DNA from: Mrakia gelida
Lineage: Eukaryota > Basidiomycota > Tremellomycetes > Cystofilobasidiales > Mrakiaceae
Assembly (NCBI GenBank): GCA_024345305.1
Contig: BRON01000012.1
Span: 310,001-374,000 of the forward strand
Length of the DNA stretch: 64,000 nt
Reading direction: 5' to 3'
Position numbers and translations under genes: made by a program. How positions within the stretch are numbered: position 1 is the stretch's first letter; every line of letters starts with the position of its first letter. This document shows, piece by piece, positions 21,092 to 32,359 of this stretch. Under the pieces are notes generated by a model, which saw only the letters and a program-made list of their open reading frames with translations, did no database searches and was not told where the DNA came from.

Positions 21092-21425
21092 AAATCTGTT
21101 CTGTGACGATCTCGGCCTCACCTTATCTATCTCTCTGTCTCAGCTCGCGCTCGCGTACCATCAGCCTTATTTATTCATCGCGTTCGCGTCGAACCTCCTT
21201 TGCTTGCTTCTCGCAAGTCTTCAGCGGAGCTGGGAAGACCACTTGCTCGCTCTTCTCCGCGATCGACAACAAAGGGGGTCCTTCGACAAGACGAAAGCAG
21301 CTCCAGTACAACGAAACCAAACCCCTTCCTCCCTCGCTCGACGCGTCTCGCTCTCGCTCCCTCCTCTCACCCCCAAACACATCACCCCCAGCCGACCCAG
21401 GCTCTCTCACTCACCCAATCCTAGT
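20846..21425. other. 3' region of the Ser-rich gene, convergent with MYND gene
   Basis: This spacer lies between two converging genes. It holds a CTTCGT tandem (about 20957-20980) and a long CT tract (21038-21089). Open frames across the CT tract arise from the repeat and are not genes. Confidence 0.4.
21038..21089. repeat. CT/GA dinucleotide microsatellite
   Basis: About 26 uninterrupted CT units in the 3' region of the Ser-rich gene. It is by far the longest simple repeat in the window; a shorter CT tract lies at about 44772-44793. Confidence 0.9.
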
Positions 21426-22844
21426 CTACACCTCCTCTTCCTCCTCCGCAAACAACGGCTCCACCTCAATCTTATTCCCAGCCGGAACGAGCGTCGGATC
21501 AAGATACCTCTCCTTCCTCTTGATCCTAGCACTGAAGTTCTCCTTCCACTTGGGATCGGGAACGAGTCGGTCGAGGTTGGCGTCGATGAAGCCGAGGGGG
21601 AGGGTCACGACCTGTCTGTGGTTCGACGAAGGTGGGAGGAGGGGGTGAGAGAAGGAGACGCGACGGTCAGCTCGAGGTGAACGAAGACGAGGAGCCGAGT
21701 GCAAAGGCGAACGGGTAGCGTCGGGATGGAGGAAAGGGGTAGGTCGAACGTACTGTTCACACCTCAAGATACAAAGAACGAGGCGATTGTAATTCGAGAC
21801 GGGAAGATGATCCTTCTTCATCCCTGCGAGGATGCCTGGAGCGTCGAAACCTGCCATGGATTGGGAGAACTGTAAGTTGGGACGGCAGAGGATCGTAGAG
21901 TCAAACGAAAGGTCAGTCAGCGAAAAGCTCTCTCTCGGATCTCGGAAAGAACGAAACAGCCGGAGCGAAATCGAATCGAAACGAAACGAAACGAAACGAG
22001 GAAACGAAAACGAACGAGCATCGCAGCATACTGGAAAGGAAGGTTGTGAACTTCGTGTATCGTGAACTTGTCGGCGAGGTCGGTGGCTTTGGGGTTATGT
22101 TTGACGTTGATGTAGAAGATCTCGTTGTCCTGTTCAAAGCGAAAGAAGAAGAGGCGAATCGAGACGCGTCAGGCAAAAGTCAAGGAACCCGACGAGACGA
22201 AAGAGGGAGGTTTGGAACGAACGCATCGATCTCGATTGGCCTTGTTGTTGAGACCGAGAGCTTGTTGGGCAGCCTCCTTGATGTTGTACCCGAACAGAGC
22301 TGACCATTGGCTGACATCTGCGAGAGAGGAACCGAAAGGAGGGGAGGAGGGACGAAGGTTGAGCTCGAACTCGTCGCTCTACAACTCGCTGTTGCTCAGA
22401 CGAAGGTAAGGGACTTACCAGCAGGGTTTGAAACGTCAGGGTTAGTCACCCTCTCAGCGTTGATCTTCTGGACGGACTTGCAGGCGACCTTGTGTTTGGG
22501 CCAGTTGAGCTTTTGGCATTCCTGATGATGGGTGAGCTCGAGTCGAGGTCAGCTTCGACGGTTCTGCTTCTTCTTCGGCTGGGCGATCGAAATGTCGTAC
22601 GCACTACTGAACAGTACATCTCGAGAGAGCAAGCTGTGGAAGGAAAAAAAAACGGCTGGTCAGCTGGAAGAAAGCAAAGAGGAAGGGCGAGCGTCGAACG
22701 GGCGGGAGGAAGGGAGGAGGGATCGGGAAGCGAGTCGAGCTCACCTGAGCAGCTCCTGAGCGACTTGAACGGAGGTTTGGCACGAGATCCACAACGAGAG
22801 CATCCTCCTGAAAGTACGGTCGTCTTGGTGGTGGAGTTCGACAT
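21426..22844 (-). CDS. MYND-type zinc finger protein of unknown function
   Basis: The N-terminus MSNSTTKTTVLSGG is followed, across three exons, by a MYND zinc finger: CSRCG, FKSLRSCSACSLEMYCS, ECQKLNWPKHKVACKS, giving the Cys/His spacing of that domain. MYND fingers are protein-interaction modules. The remaining 150 residues contain DVSQWSALFGYNIKEAAQQA, a short strand-like segment NEIFYINVKHNPKATDLADK, HLPVSNYNRLVLCILRCEQ and PLGFIDANLDRLVPDPKWKE, and end in an acidic EEEEEV. No SET domain or other catalytic motif is visible. Many basidiomycetes carry such MYND proteins without assigned roles. One intron uses a GTTCGT donor, and the last introns contain several CGAAA repeats. The gene is divergent from the DUF2433 gene with 306 bp between start codons. 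Confidence 0.75.
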
Positions 22845-23150
22845 GGCGAACCGAAGAGGGGAAGGGAGTCGTCGCTGAGGTGAGCTCGACCTCTTTCTCG
22901 AAATCAGTCTCCCCTCCGTCTCTTCGACCGCAGCACCCTGCGAGACCAGTTTTCTTAGGATGTGAAGATGCGAGGAGATAGAGAGGATATCAAAGAAGAA
23001 GAGCATTCCGAGAAACGGGCAAAAAAGTCGAGAAAAACAGACCTGAGCGAAGGGGAGAAACGCGCTGGCTCTCGCTCTCGCTCGAACCTCTCCAACTCCA
23101 TCTCCCCCTCTCTCCCTTCCCATCCTTCTTCTCTTCTCCTTCTCAGAGCA

Positions 23151-26100
23151 ATGGCTCCTCCTCAGCATATCAAGCAGACGTTCGTCCAGTCGTCTACACG
23201 AAGCCTCGAAGAAGACTGAAGCTGACCTTGAGCTTGTCGGTTCGGAGCAGTTGGACGACCAAGATCGTCGAGCTGCCAGGGAACGGTCGAATCCTTTGCG
23301 TCGCCGACATCAGAGGAGACGTCTCAGAGTGAGTGCATACGTAGAGAGAGGAGCTCGAGTAGACTACGACGAAGCTGACTACGATGTCTCTATCTTTCCT
23401 TGGGGGGCAGGCTGAACCGATTGGTGTGAGTGCTTGCCTTCCTTCGAGCTCACTCCTCCTCCTTCCCCTTCTCGAACGATTCCTCGCTGACGAGCTCTTG
23501 TACCCCCTCCACTCGTTCTTCTTCATCAGGGATGAGACAGGAGCTTCAGCCGTCATCATGACTGGAGATTTCGGTCTCTTTGAGCCTGCCAGTCTGGATA
23601 GGATCGCAGACAAGTGAGCTCGCCCATCTGCGCCCTTCGCTTCCTCCTCCCTCCCTCCCTCCGCTGTCCATTGTCTCGATCCATCTCTCCTTCTCTGACT
23701 CCTCCATCCTTCTTCGCAGAACTCTCAAGCACCTCATCACCTACTCTCCCACCATCTCCGCTCCCCTTCGAACGAAACTCCTCTCCCCTTCCCTCTCTCG
23801 AAACGCCCTCCTCCCTCTCCTCGCTCCAGCGGACGGCTCCTTCCCTCTCTCCCAGTTCCCAAAACTCCTCAACGGCCAACTCAAACTCAAGGTCCCTACC
23901 TTCGCCGTTTACGGAGCCTGCGAGGACGTTCGAGTGGTCGAGAAGTTCAGGACTGGGGAGTACGTCGTCGAGAACCTCACCATCCTCGACGAGGCCACGA
24001 CTCGAGTAATCGAGGTTGGAGGAGTCAGGTTGAGACTGCTCGGACTTGGTGGAGCCGTTGTGGTGGCCAAGATGTTCGATAACGGAGAGGGTAGTGCTAC
24101 GATCGCCGGTGGAGGAGGAACGATGTGGACTACTGCCCTTCAGATGGGAGAGCTCCTCGATACCGCTCAACGCGTGAGTTGCGCTTCAACTCGCCTCTAC
24201 CTTCCTTGCCCTCGCCTTCTCGAGGCGAAAAGCTGACGCCTAACTTCGTTTCCATCGACTATCTAGGTCTACGATCCATCGGAGACTCGACTTCTCATCA
24301 CCCACTCCTCCATCGGTCGCGAACCTCTTCTCTCCCTCCTCTCCCTGGCTCTCAAAGCCGACCTCACCATCAGCGCTTCTCTTCACTTCCGATACGGCGC
24401 ATCCTTCAACGAGTTTTCGGTACAGGACGAGGGAGGAACTGCGTGGTGGGCCAAGATCGCTCGAGGAAGGACGAGATTCCTGGATGTGTGGGATATGGTG
24501 AAGAGTCAGGTCGAGTCCGTCATCGACTCGGAGCAAAAGGTCTTCCTCGACAAGGCTCTCGCCGTCATCAACCGAATGCCTCCTCCTCCTCCGATCCCTG
24601 GAGGACCTCAGGCCGAGGACCCTGCTTGGAAGAACGGTTCGTCCTCGATCCTTTCGAATCGACCTCGCTGTCTCGCCGTCACTCACTCGTCTTTCTCTTC
24701 TTCTTTCTTCCAGTCTGGAGCTGGAACCTCACCGATTCCGCCTTTGGACATCTCCTTCTCATCGTCAAGGACGGGAAGGTCGCCTCCGAGCTCAAAAGTC
24801 AAGGTCAGTCGCCTCGTTCTCCTTCCTCGCGTCCAGCTTCGCGACGCGTCCCTTCCTTTCCTCGTCCAAGACTCGAGGCTCACCTTCGTCTCGTCTCCTC
24901 TTTCTCACATCTAGGATTCAACTTCTCAAGCCGAGCAGCTCCTTCGACGTCAGCGACTGCCACCGCTACCACCGCCGCTCCCACTCCCTCCTCCGCTCTT
25001 CCTTCCTCCTCTTCCAACCCACAGCTCCAACCCTCCTCCATCCCTTCCAAACCCCCACCCACCGGTCCCAACACCTCCGCCACCAACCGATCTTCCCCAG
25101 CCCAAGACAACAACCGACCTTCCTCCTCCCTCGGCGCCAAAGGAGGTCCGAAGAACGGAGAGCGAGAACGAACCATCTCCCAGTCCTCCTCCTCTCCCGC
25201 TCCCCCTTCTCCCAACGACACCAAACAGCAACAACCCTCCGGCCTTCCCTCCGCTCCTCCCTCCGTCTCATCTGGGCACGAGAGGAACTCCACCTCGTCG
25301 CCCATCTCGCCGAACACGAGCAGCTTCTTCGAGGGAGGAGGACGACAGAAGCCTAGGCACCCTCACACGCTCTTCGTGAACCAGTTGGCGCCTCCTGTGA
25401 CGGATGGGGAGTTGAGAGAGTTCTTTGGTACTGGAGGAGCTGGGGTGAGTCGAGTCGATTTCGTACTTCGGGTCTGGTTCGCGTCGAGAAAGACTCGAAA
25501 CTGACGCGTCTTTTTCGTTCTTTCCTCTTCCCTTCCCTTCTCTTCTTTCGTTCTTCCTCCTATCGATCAGATCACCCGAATCAAGTTCTCCTACGACCAC
25601 GTCACGGGAGTCCAGAAGAAGTTCGCTTACGTTGAGGTTCGTCTTCGTTCCCTCCTCTCGCCTCTTGTCTTCTTCCTTTCCGACCCAACCCTGACTCTCT
25701 CTTCTTCCTTCTCCATCTTTCTCTCCCACCCCCACCCCCCATCACCGCCTACGATCACCTTTCCCACCCACCCACCCCACCCAGTTCATCGACTCCCCCT
25801 CCCTCGACCTAGCCCTCACCTCCCACTCCCCAACCCTCGGAACCTCCACCCCTCGAGTCCAACTCTCCGATCCTCCCGCCGCCGCTGGTCCTCCCACCAT
25901 GGGCTCCGGTGGAGGGTCCGGCGATTTCTCAGGCCCGAACGGGTTCGGAGGCGGAGCGAGAGGGATGAGAGGCGGACGAGGAGGGAGGGGAGGAGCGAGG
26001 GGTGATTTCTTGGGCAACGGAGGAGGACGAGGTGGGAGGGGAAGTTTCAGAGGACAGGCGAGAGGTGGGGGAGCTGTTGGAGCGGGAGCGGGTGCTGGTG

Positions 26101-26222
26101 GAGAGGGAGCGGGAGGAGGAGATGGAGGGTGGGGTCCTGGAGTGCCTGCTGCTTCGCCTGCGACGGCCGGAGGGGAGGTGAAGGCTTCGACGACGCCGAC
26201 GGCTTCGACGACTGCTGCTTAG
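23151..26222 (+). CDS. DUF2433-type calcineurin-like phosphoesterase with RRM-like segment and Gly/Arg tail
   Basis: The N-terminus MAPPQHIKQTWTTKIVELPG leads into a metallophosphoesterase-like core: GRILCVADIRGDVSELNRLV and VIMTGDFGLFEPASLDRIAD (the D-x-R-G-D and G-D-F motifs), then KHLITYSPTI, TFAVYGACEDVRVVEKF, RLLITHSSIGREP and SASLHFRYGASFNEF. This is the order seen in fungal DUF2433 proteins. After about residue 400 comes a Ser/Pro/Asn-rich linker, then HTLFVNQLAPPVTDGELREF and ITRIKFSYDHVTGVQKKFAY, which read like the RNP2 and RNP1 strands of an RNA recognition motif. The C-terminus is Gly/Arg-rich (GARGMRGGRGGRGGARGDFL) then Ala/Thr-rich. Introns are typical; three use GTTCGT donors. 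The domain order suggests an RNA-linked phosphoesterase; substrate unknown. Confidence 0.8.
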
Positions 26223-26423
26223 CTCTTTCGCAACGTTTCGACCTACTTAATCTGCCCACCTTCACCTTGCTCTACTGTGCTTTCGTCAACTCATCTCGAG
26301 CGAGAAATAAACGGGGAAAAGGCCGCTTTCGCGACGAACCGAACCAACCTCCCGACTCATTTTCGAAAACGAAGGTCAAGTTGACCTCAACCAACTCCCT
26401 CCCCCAGCACCCCCTCTCTCGCC

Positions 26424-27598
26424 ATGGCCAACCAAGCAGTGTACATCCCTCCAGATCAACAGGATCCCATAGATCGGGCTTGGATGAGGGAGGCGTTGAT
26501 CATGGTGAGCACCAAACCCCAAACTAAAGCGAGAACGAACGGGGAAGAGGGAAGGAAGAGAGCGAGAGCTGACTTTTGGACGGGTCTGGCTGGTTTGGGG
26601 ACACAAAGGCTGAGGAGGCTTTACACGCCAACGAAGTGCCCGTTGGCTGCGTATTCGTCAAAGATGGGAAGGCGATTGCGAGAGCTAGGAACAGGACGAA
26701 TGAGTGGAGGAATGTGAGTCGAGTCAAAACGAAGAGCTCAACTTTCCCTTCCTTCGAGCTGACCCTCGCTTTTCCTCCTTCCCCTCTTGTTGTTGTTTTT
26801 CTTTCCCCACTCGCTCGCCCACGTTCGCTAACGCTCGCTAGGCCACCCTCCACGCCGAACTAGAAGCGATCGACCACATCCTACCCATCTTCCCAGCTCC
26901 TTTATCGTCCGTGACCCTTTACGTGACCGTCGAACCCTGCGTGATGTGCGCTTCAGCTCTCAGACAGATTGGGATAGGAGCGGTCTACTATGGGTGTGGG
27001 AATGATAGGTTTGGAGGGTGTGGGAGTGTGATTGGGGTTAATGAGGAGTGAGTAGGAGAGCTTTAGCGAGCCCAGACCGAGTGCGAGGCGAGCGAGGAAA
27101 GGAAGGAGAGCTCGAGCTCAACATGCTCACTCTTCTCGTTTTGCTTTCCCTTCTTCGTTTGTTCGACAGCCCCGGGATGGACTCTTTCCAACCCTTCCGA
27201 GCTTGGGGTGGTTACTACAGGGAGGAAGCGATCATGATGCTCAGGAGGTTCTACCTTTCAGAGAATGCGAATGGTGAGCGGCCCACTCCCAACCCCTCTT
27301 TCCTTCCCTCTCACTTCTGTCTTCTCTTCCTCGTTCTACTCGCTAACCCACATCCCCTCTCGCGTTGTCGCCAGCCCCCAACCCTAGGAAGAAGACGACC
27401 CGAGTCCTCAAGTTCGACATCCCTCCTCCCTCTTCCTCGCCCGTCCCGTCTCGTCCCTCCTCGGTCCCTCCTCCTCCGCCTTCGTCGTCGATACCAGCAG
27501 CAGAAGGAGAGGAGAAGGAGGAGGAAACTAGTTCGCCGGAGACGCTGGGAGCAGCAGTGGGAGTGAAGCCTGTGCGGAAGGCTGTTGGGTTGGAGTGA
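26424..27598 (+). CDS. TAD2: tRNA-specific adenosine deaminase subunit TAD2/ADAT2
   Basis: TAD2 is the catalytic subunit of the enzyme that converts adenosine 34 to inosine in tRNA anticodons. The start is [20 protein letters not shown]. The deaminase domain shows [20 protein letters not shown], the zinc-binding and proton-shuttle motif HAELEAID (H and E), and [20 protein letters not shown] (PCxxC). [12 protein letters not shown] and [20 protein letters not shown] complete the fold. The C-terminus is a Ser/Pro-rich extension of about 65 residues ending RKAVGLE. Five exons with standard introns. It lies 201 bp after the DUF2433 gene in the same direction. Confidence 0.93.
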
Positions 27599-27854
27599 AT
27601 GGACGCGCGAGGAGGGGTTTGCTTTTGCTTTTGAGAGACGACTCGTTATGACTTTTAACCTACTTGAACAACTTCGCTATCAACGAAAGCTCGCCCTTCT
27701 GTACCGTCATCGTCGACTTCTCGTAGCGAAAAGGAGTCGGTAGAAAAACGTCGGACTTTCAAAACTGAAATCTCGACCTCAACTTCTTTCGAACCCTTCT
27801 CCTTCCCTCCCTTCCCCTCGACTTCCTCTCCCTTTCCCGTTTCTTTTCCTCCAA

Positions 27855-30800
27855 ATGTCCTTCAACGGAGGATATCAACAACAACAGTCTTACGGCGGCG
27901 GTGGTGGCTACGGTGGGGGTGGTAGATCCGGAGGAGGAGCAGCTGGAGGAGGATACAGAGGTCCGAGAAGACCTCCTCAGCAGCAGAGTGAGTGTCGAGC
28001 CGTCGAGTTCAAGCCAGCTGTTTGGGAAGAGAGTATACGAGTGAAGAGCTGACCCAAACTGGTGCGCGGATGGTAGACGGTGGCCCAGGAGGGATGCGAG
28101 ATGGACAACCCCCACCTGAGAGTGCGGCGGAGAAGATCAAGAAGCAGATCTTGAAGGTTGGAGATGGGTTGGTGAGTTCGACGACTTCCTTCGAGCGAAC
28201 GAGCGAGTGGAACGAAGCTGACTTTGAGCTTGATATTGCGTTTCGTAGGAATTTCACGCGGAAGATGACCTTCCTCGACTTGCTAGGATGGTAGAGTATC
28301 ACTTCACCTCGTCGACGGGTGCGATCCTCGAAGGGTTCAGGACGGGGTGAGTTGAGCTCGTCTTTCCCTTCCCTTTCTTCTTTCTTTCGACCTTCCTTCC
28401 CTTCGACCTCCCTTCTCTTCTCGCCGAAGCTAACAGAGCCCCTCTCAACCCTCCTCGCAGAGCCACCGAACAACCCTACAAAATGCCCTACTACGCCGCT
28501 CTGATCTCGTTGCTCACCAACCCTCCCACTCCTCCCGCTGGAACGACCTCAACCGACGTCGAGGAGGGAGAGAAGGAGACCGTGGGAAGGATCGTGATGA
28601 CGGATCTGGTTAGGGGTTTCAAGAAGAGTGTGGATGAGAGGAAGTGGAGGGAGATTAGACTCATGGTGAGTTGGTCAATGAACGAGGACTGCAGGGAGGG
28701 AGGGGAAGGGGAAGGAGCGAGGTCGAGCTCACCCTTTCTTTTTCGTTTCGCTTCGTTCGCGTCGTTGGTGCCACAGATCCACCTCTTCGCCCACCTAGTC
28801 CTTACTGGAACGATCTCGGTGCAGAGTTACCTCGAGCTGCTTCAGAGTTTCCTTTCGGTGGTCGACGAGCTGGGAGTTAGTGCGGCGAGGGCGGAGAGAG
28901 CTGTGGTTTGTGTTGGGGAGGCTTTGATCAGGGTGAGTAGCTCGCACCAACCCTTTCTATCCGTCCCTGAGCGAAGAAAAGGCTCGTCGTTTTTGATTGC
29001 TGACTTGTTTCGGGACTCGTTCGTCGTTCGTTCGTTCACAGGGAGGATCCGCTCTTCATCAACACGACTCGAAAGCCGTCGACGCTCTTCTCGCTGCCAT
29101 CGAAGTCTACGTGATGACTCGACAGGCGAGGAAGGATCTCGTTTCGCCTTACGGTGGCTGTATCGGAGATGATCAGCCTGAGGAGGAGGATGTGAGTCGC
29201 TCTCTCCCATTCCAGTCTCGAAACGAACGCGAAGGTTGAGCTCGAGCTCACCTCCCCTTTCCCTTCCTTTGCTCGTTCGATTCAACAGACCCTCACGCAC
29301 CTTCACCACGCTCTTGGAGAGCTTCAATCCAACGACTTCGCTCCCCCAGCCTTCATCCCTCGAATCCATACCCTCTTCCCCGACCGAGTCAGCGATCCAA
29401 AGGGAGAGTTCGTCCTTCCGGCGGTGATGATCCCTCCTGAAGTCGTTGAGGTTGGAGATGGACATGGAACGAGTGAGACCAAGGCGGAGGGTTGGGCGAC
29501 GTGTGAGATTGAGTTGTTTGATGATGAGGTGAGTCCAAACCTCTTGGGCGAAGAGTGAGCTTTGATGGGAGAGCTCGAGGCTGACCTCGTCGCGTTTCGC
29601 AACAGATCGTCCCCTCGCCCTCAACCACCTCCGGCTGGATCCTCCGTCAACTCATCCACGACACCATCTCCATCTTCGAAATCAACCGAAAGGAATGCGC
29701 TCGGATCCTCCTCGAGTTCCCCAACTGGTTCGAATCCGGAACTTTCAAACCTCCTCCCAACGTCGCCCTCCCTCCTCCTTCCGCCTCCGACTCTGCGACT
29801 CCCTCAACCTGGTCCCTCGAGTCCCTCATCGTCTCCTCCATCCTGTCAACCATCATCGTTCTTCCAGCTCCTCAGTTCCAGGTCGCCTACTACACCTCCC
29901 TCCTCATCGAGCTCTGTAAACTCTCCCCGAGCACGGTCGCTCCTCCCGTGGGAAAGAGTGCGAGGAAACTCTACGCTGCGTTGGATCAAGGGCTGGACGT
30001 CGAGTGCAGCAGGAGGTTCGCGGAGTGGTTGAGTCAGCACTTGAGTAATTTCGGGTTCCAGTGGCTTTGGAAGGATTGGTGAGTCTTCGATCTTCTCTCT
30101 CCCTCGCTCGTTCCCTTTCTTGACGCGTTCGTCTCGCCCTCGTCTCCTCGGGACTGACTCCCTCTCCCCTTCTTTCTTCCCTCTTCCCTCTCTCTCTCGT
30201 ATACTTTCGACGCTTCAGGGTCCCCGATCTCGAGCTCCCCCGACTCCACCCCAAACCCTCCTTCATCCGACGAGTCGTCGAGCTCGAGACGCGTCTCTCC
30301 TACCACGATCGAGTGAAAGGAACTCTTCCTGAGCCGATGAGGGATCCGGCTGCCGGGATCATTCCCGCTGAAGCTGAGGCTCCTTGCTACGATTACGAGA
30401 ACCCTGGTGAGTCGACCCTTTCGTATCGTTCGAGCTTCGTTCGTCGAGACGCGTCGAGAATCGAAACTGACCCGTCGCTCTGGCTCTCGTCTCCATTCCG
30501 TTCCGTATCCTCCTCCCTCTCAACCTGCCACTTTCCCTTCCTCGCTCTCTCCCACTCCCTCATCTCCACCAGAGCACGAATCCTACAACACAGCAGCAAC
30601 CCTCCAAAACCTCTTCCGCTCCAAAACCCCTCCCGAAGTCGTCCTCAAGAACCTCTCAGGCTTCCCTCTCCAACCCTCCACCTCACCCTTAACCACCCTC
30701 ACCCGATCCATCACCGTCCAAACCCTCCTCTTCATCGGAGCCCGATCCTTCTCCCATTTCCTCAACGCAACCGAACGCTACCTCCCTCTCCTTCGGGGAA

Positions 30801-31866
30801 TCGCTACGACGGACGCAGAGCGAATGGACGTCCTCATCGCCGTTGGACGATTCTGGCGCGAGTCGGGTCAGATGAGGGTGATCATTGCTGATAAGCTCAT
30901 GCAGTATGGTATTGTGGGAGGAGAGGATGTGGTGAGGTGGGTGTTTAGTGATGGGAGTTGGGGAGCTGGTGGGGAGTGGAAGGATGGAGAGGAGTGGATG
31001 GCTGGACAGAAGTGGGATTTGTTGAGGATGGGGGTGGATAAGGTTAATGGACGGGTGGTGGGGGTGAGGAGGAAGATTGTGATGCTTGAGGCGGAGGAGG
31101 AGGAGAGAAAGGGTGGGAGGAGAGCGGCGACGGCGGTGGGAGGGATGGATGAGGATGGGAATGGGACGGCGGGGATGGAGATGGATACGACGCCGGCGGA
31201 GGAGGTGGCGGGTGCTGGGGGAGAAGGTGAGTACTCAGTCTCTCCATTCTTGCGGTGGATTGCGGAGTTTCGCTCTCGTCGTCGCGTCGTCGAGCTCAAA
31301 CTGACTCTTCCTCCCTCCCTCCCTTCTCCTTTCGTCCCTCCTTTTCGCTTCCTTCCTTCCCAAGCAGATAAATCCTCAGCCTCAGCCTCTCTAGCAGCCG
31401 CCCTCTCCGCCCTCTCCTCCCTCCAACAGACTCAGAAGGCCGTCCTCGTCGCAGCCGCTTCAGCTTTCGTCACCTCCCTCCTCCCCTCCAACGACTCTTC
31501 CTCGGACGATGGACCCAAGGGACTCGCTGGCCTCCTCGCGAAGGGCGGATGGGACGGACGATCGGACTGGACGGAGGAGGACTGGACCGTTTGGAGTCGG
31601 TGGGGTTGGTGGAGGGAGTTCTGTCGATTGGTGAGTCGCTCGACGCGTCTGCTTCTTCTCTTCCTTCACGTTCGTTCCGTCCTGACACGTTGCTTCGCTT
31701 CATTTCGCGCTCGCAGTACATCCACCACCTCCGAACGTACACCTCAACCATCGACGCTCTTGTCTTCTTGTCGCTCTCGACCCCCGTCGAGGGAAGTCAG
31801 GAGGAGAAGGCTTTGAAGCTTGTCAAGGGAGTTTGGGAGGGTGTGCTTGAGGTGGCAAGGTCGTAG
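27855..31866 (+). CDS. CBC1: Nuclear cap-binding protein large subunit (CBP80/NCBP1)
   Basis: CBP80 with CBP20 binds the 5' cap of new transcripts in the nucleus. The protein starts MSFNGGYQQQQSYGGGGGYG, a Gly/Gln-rich leader, followed by an MIF4G-like part (AAEKIKKQILKVGDGLEFHA). Family blocks follow: YHFTSSTGAILEGFRTGATE, QIHLFAHLVLTGTISVQSYL, LTHLHHALGELQSNDFAPPA, and the highly typical YYTSLLIELCKLSPSTVAPP, AEWLSQHLSNFGFQWLWKDW and FIRRVVELETRLSYHDRVKG. The C-terminal MIF4G-like domain contains HESYNTAATLQNLFRSKTPP and NATERYLPLLRGIATTDAER. It ends KGVWEGVLEVARS. Many introns, all short. About 4 kb with a protein near 900 residues, the usual size. Confidence 0.92.
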
Positions 31867-32359
31867 CTCGCCTTAGTGTAGTCTCGTCGCTTTTTATCTC
31901 TCGATTTATTCATCGGTTTGTTCTCTTATCTCTCATGTTGACGCTTGCTGTCTTTTGCACGAAGGGGAAGGAGAGGAACGTGATAATGAGAGCTAGAGGA
32001 AGCGAAGCGACGACTAGAGACGAGTCGGCGAAGGACCTTGCGGTTCGTCTGTGTAGTCTGAAAGCGGATCGCGTGTGGAGTGATGAGCCGCGAGTGTGAT
32101 AGACCGCAGCTAGGGTCTTTCCAGAGTCGCCACGAAGCAAAAAGCGAAGCAACATCGATCCATGTGGCAATCGACCAGCGTTTTCCCTCCCACTTCCACT
32201 CCTCGGAGATTGTAACCTCGAACCGAGGGAGATCGTGCAGAGAAGGAGCGCCTACGGAGTGACGGAGGTGGGAAGAGGTGTTCCGGTCCTGATTTGAACA
32301 GAAGAACAGGGACGGATGATGAGCGACGCGTCGAGATGAAAGGCGACGAGGAGACGAAC
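31867..32359. other. Intergenic region CBP80 / F-box gene (convergent)
   Basis: No gene is supported. The first 60 bp after the CBP80 stop are T-rich (3' end signals). The rest carries short frames without motifs. Confidence 0.35.

Noticed and set aside
20811..21680. Plus-strand frames of 270-290 codons across the CT tract
   Set aside because: Their Leu-Ser repeats come from the CT microsatellite, and their right part is antisense to the MYND gene.
21969..22000. CGAAA repeats in a MYND intron as a telomere-like or functional repeat
   Set aside because: Only five or so units inside an intron; an ordinary short tandem repeat.
30868..31299. Minus-strand Ser/Pro-rich frames within CBP80
   Set aside because: They are antisense to conserved CBP80 exons and have no start context or motifs.
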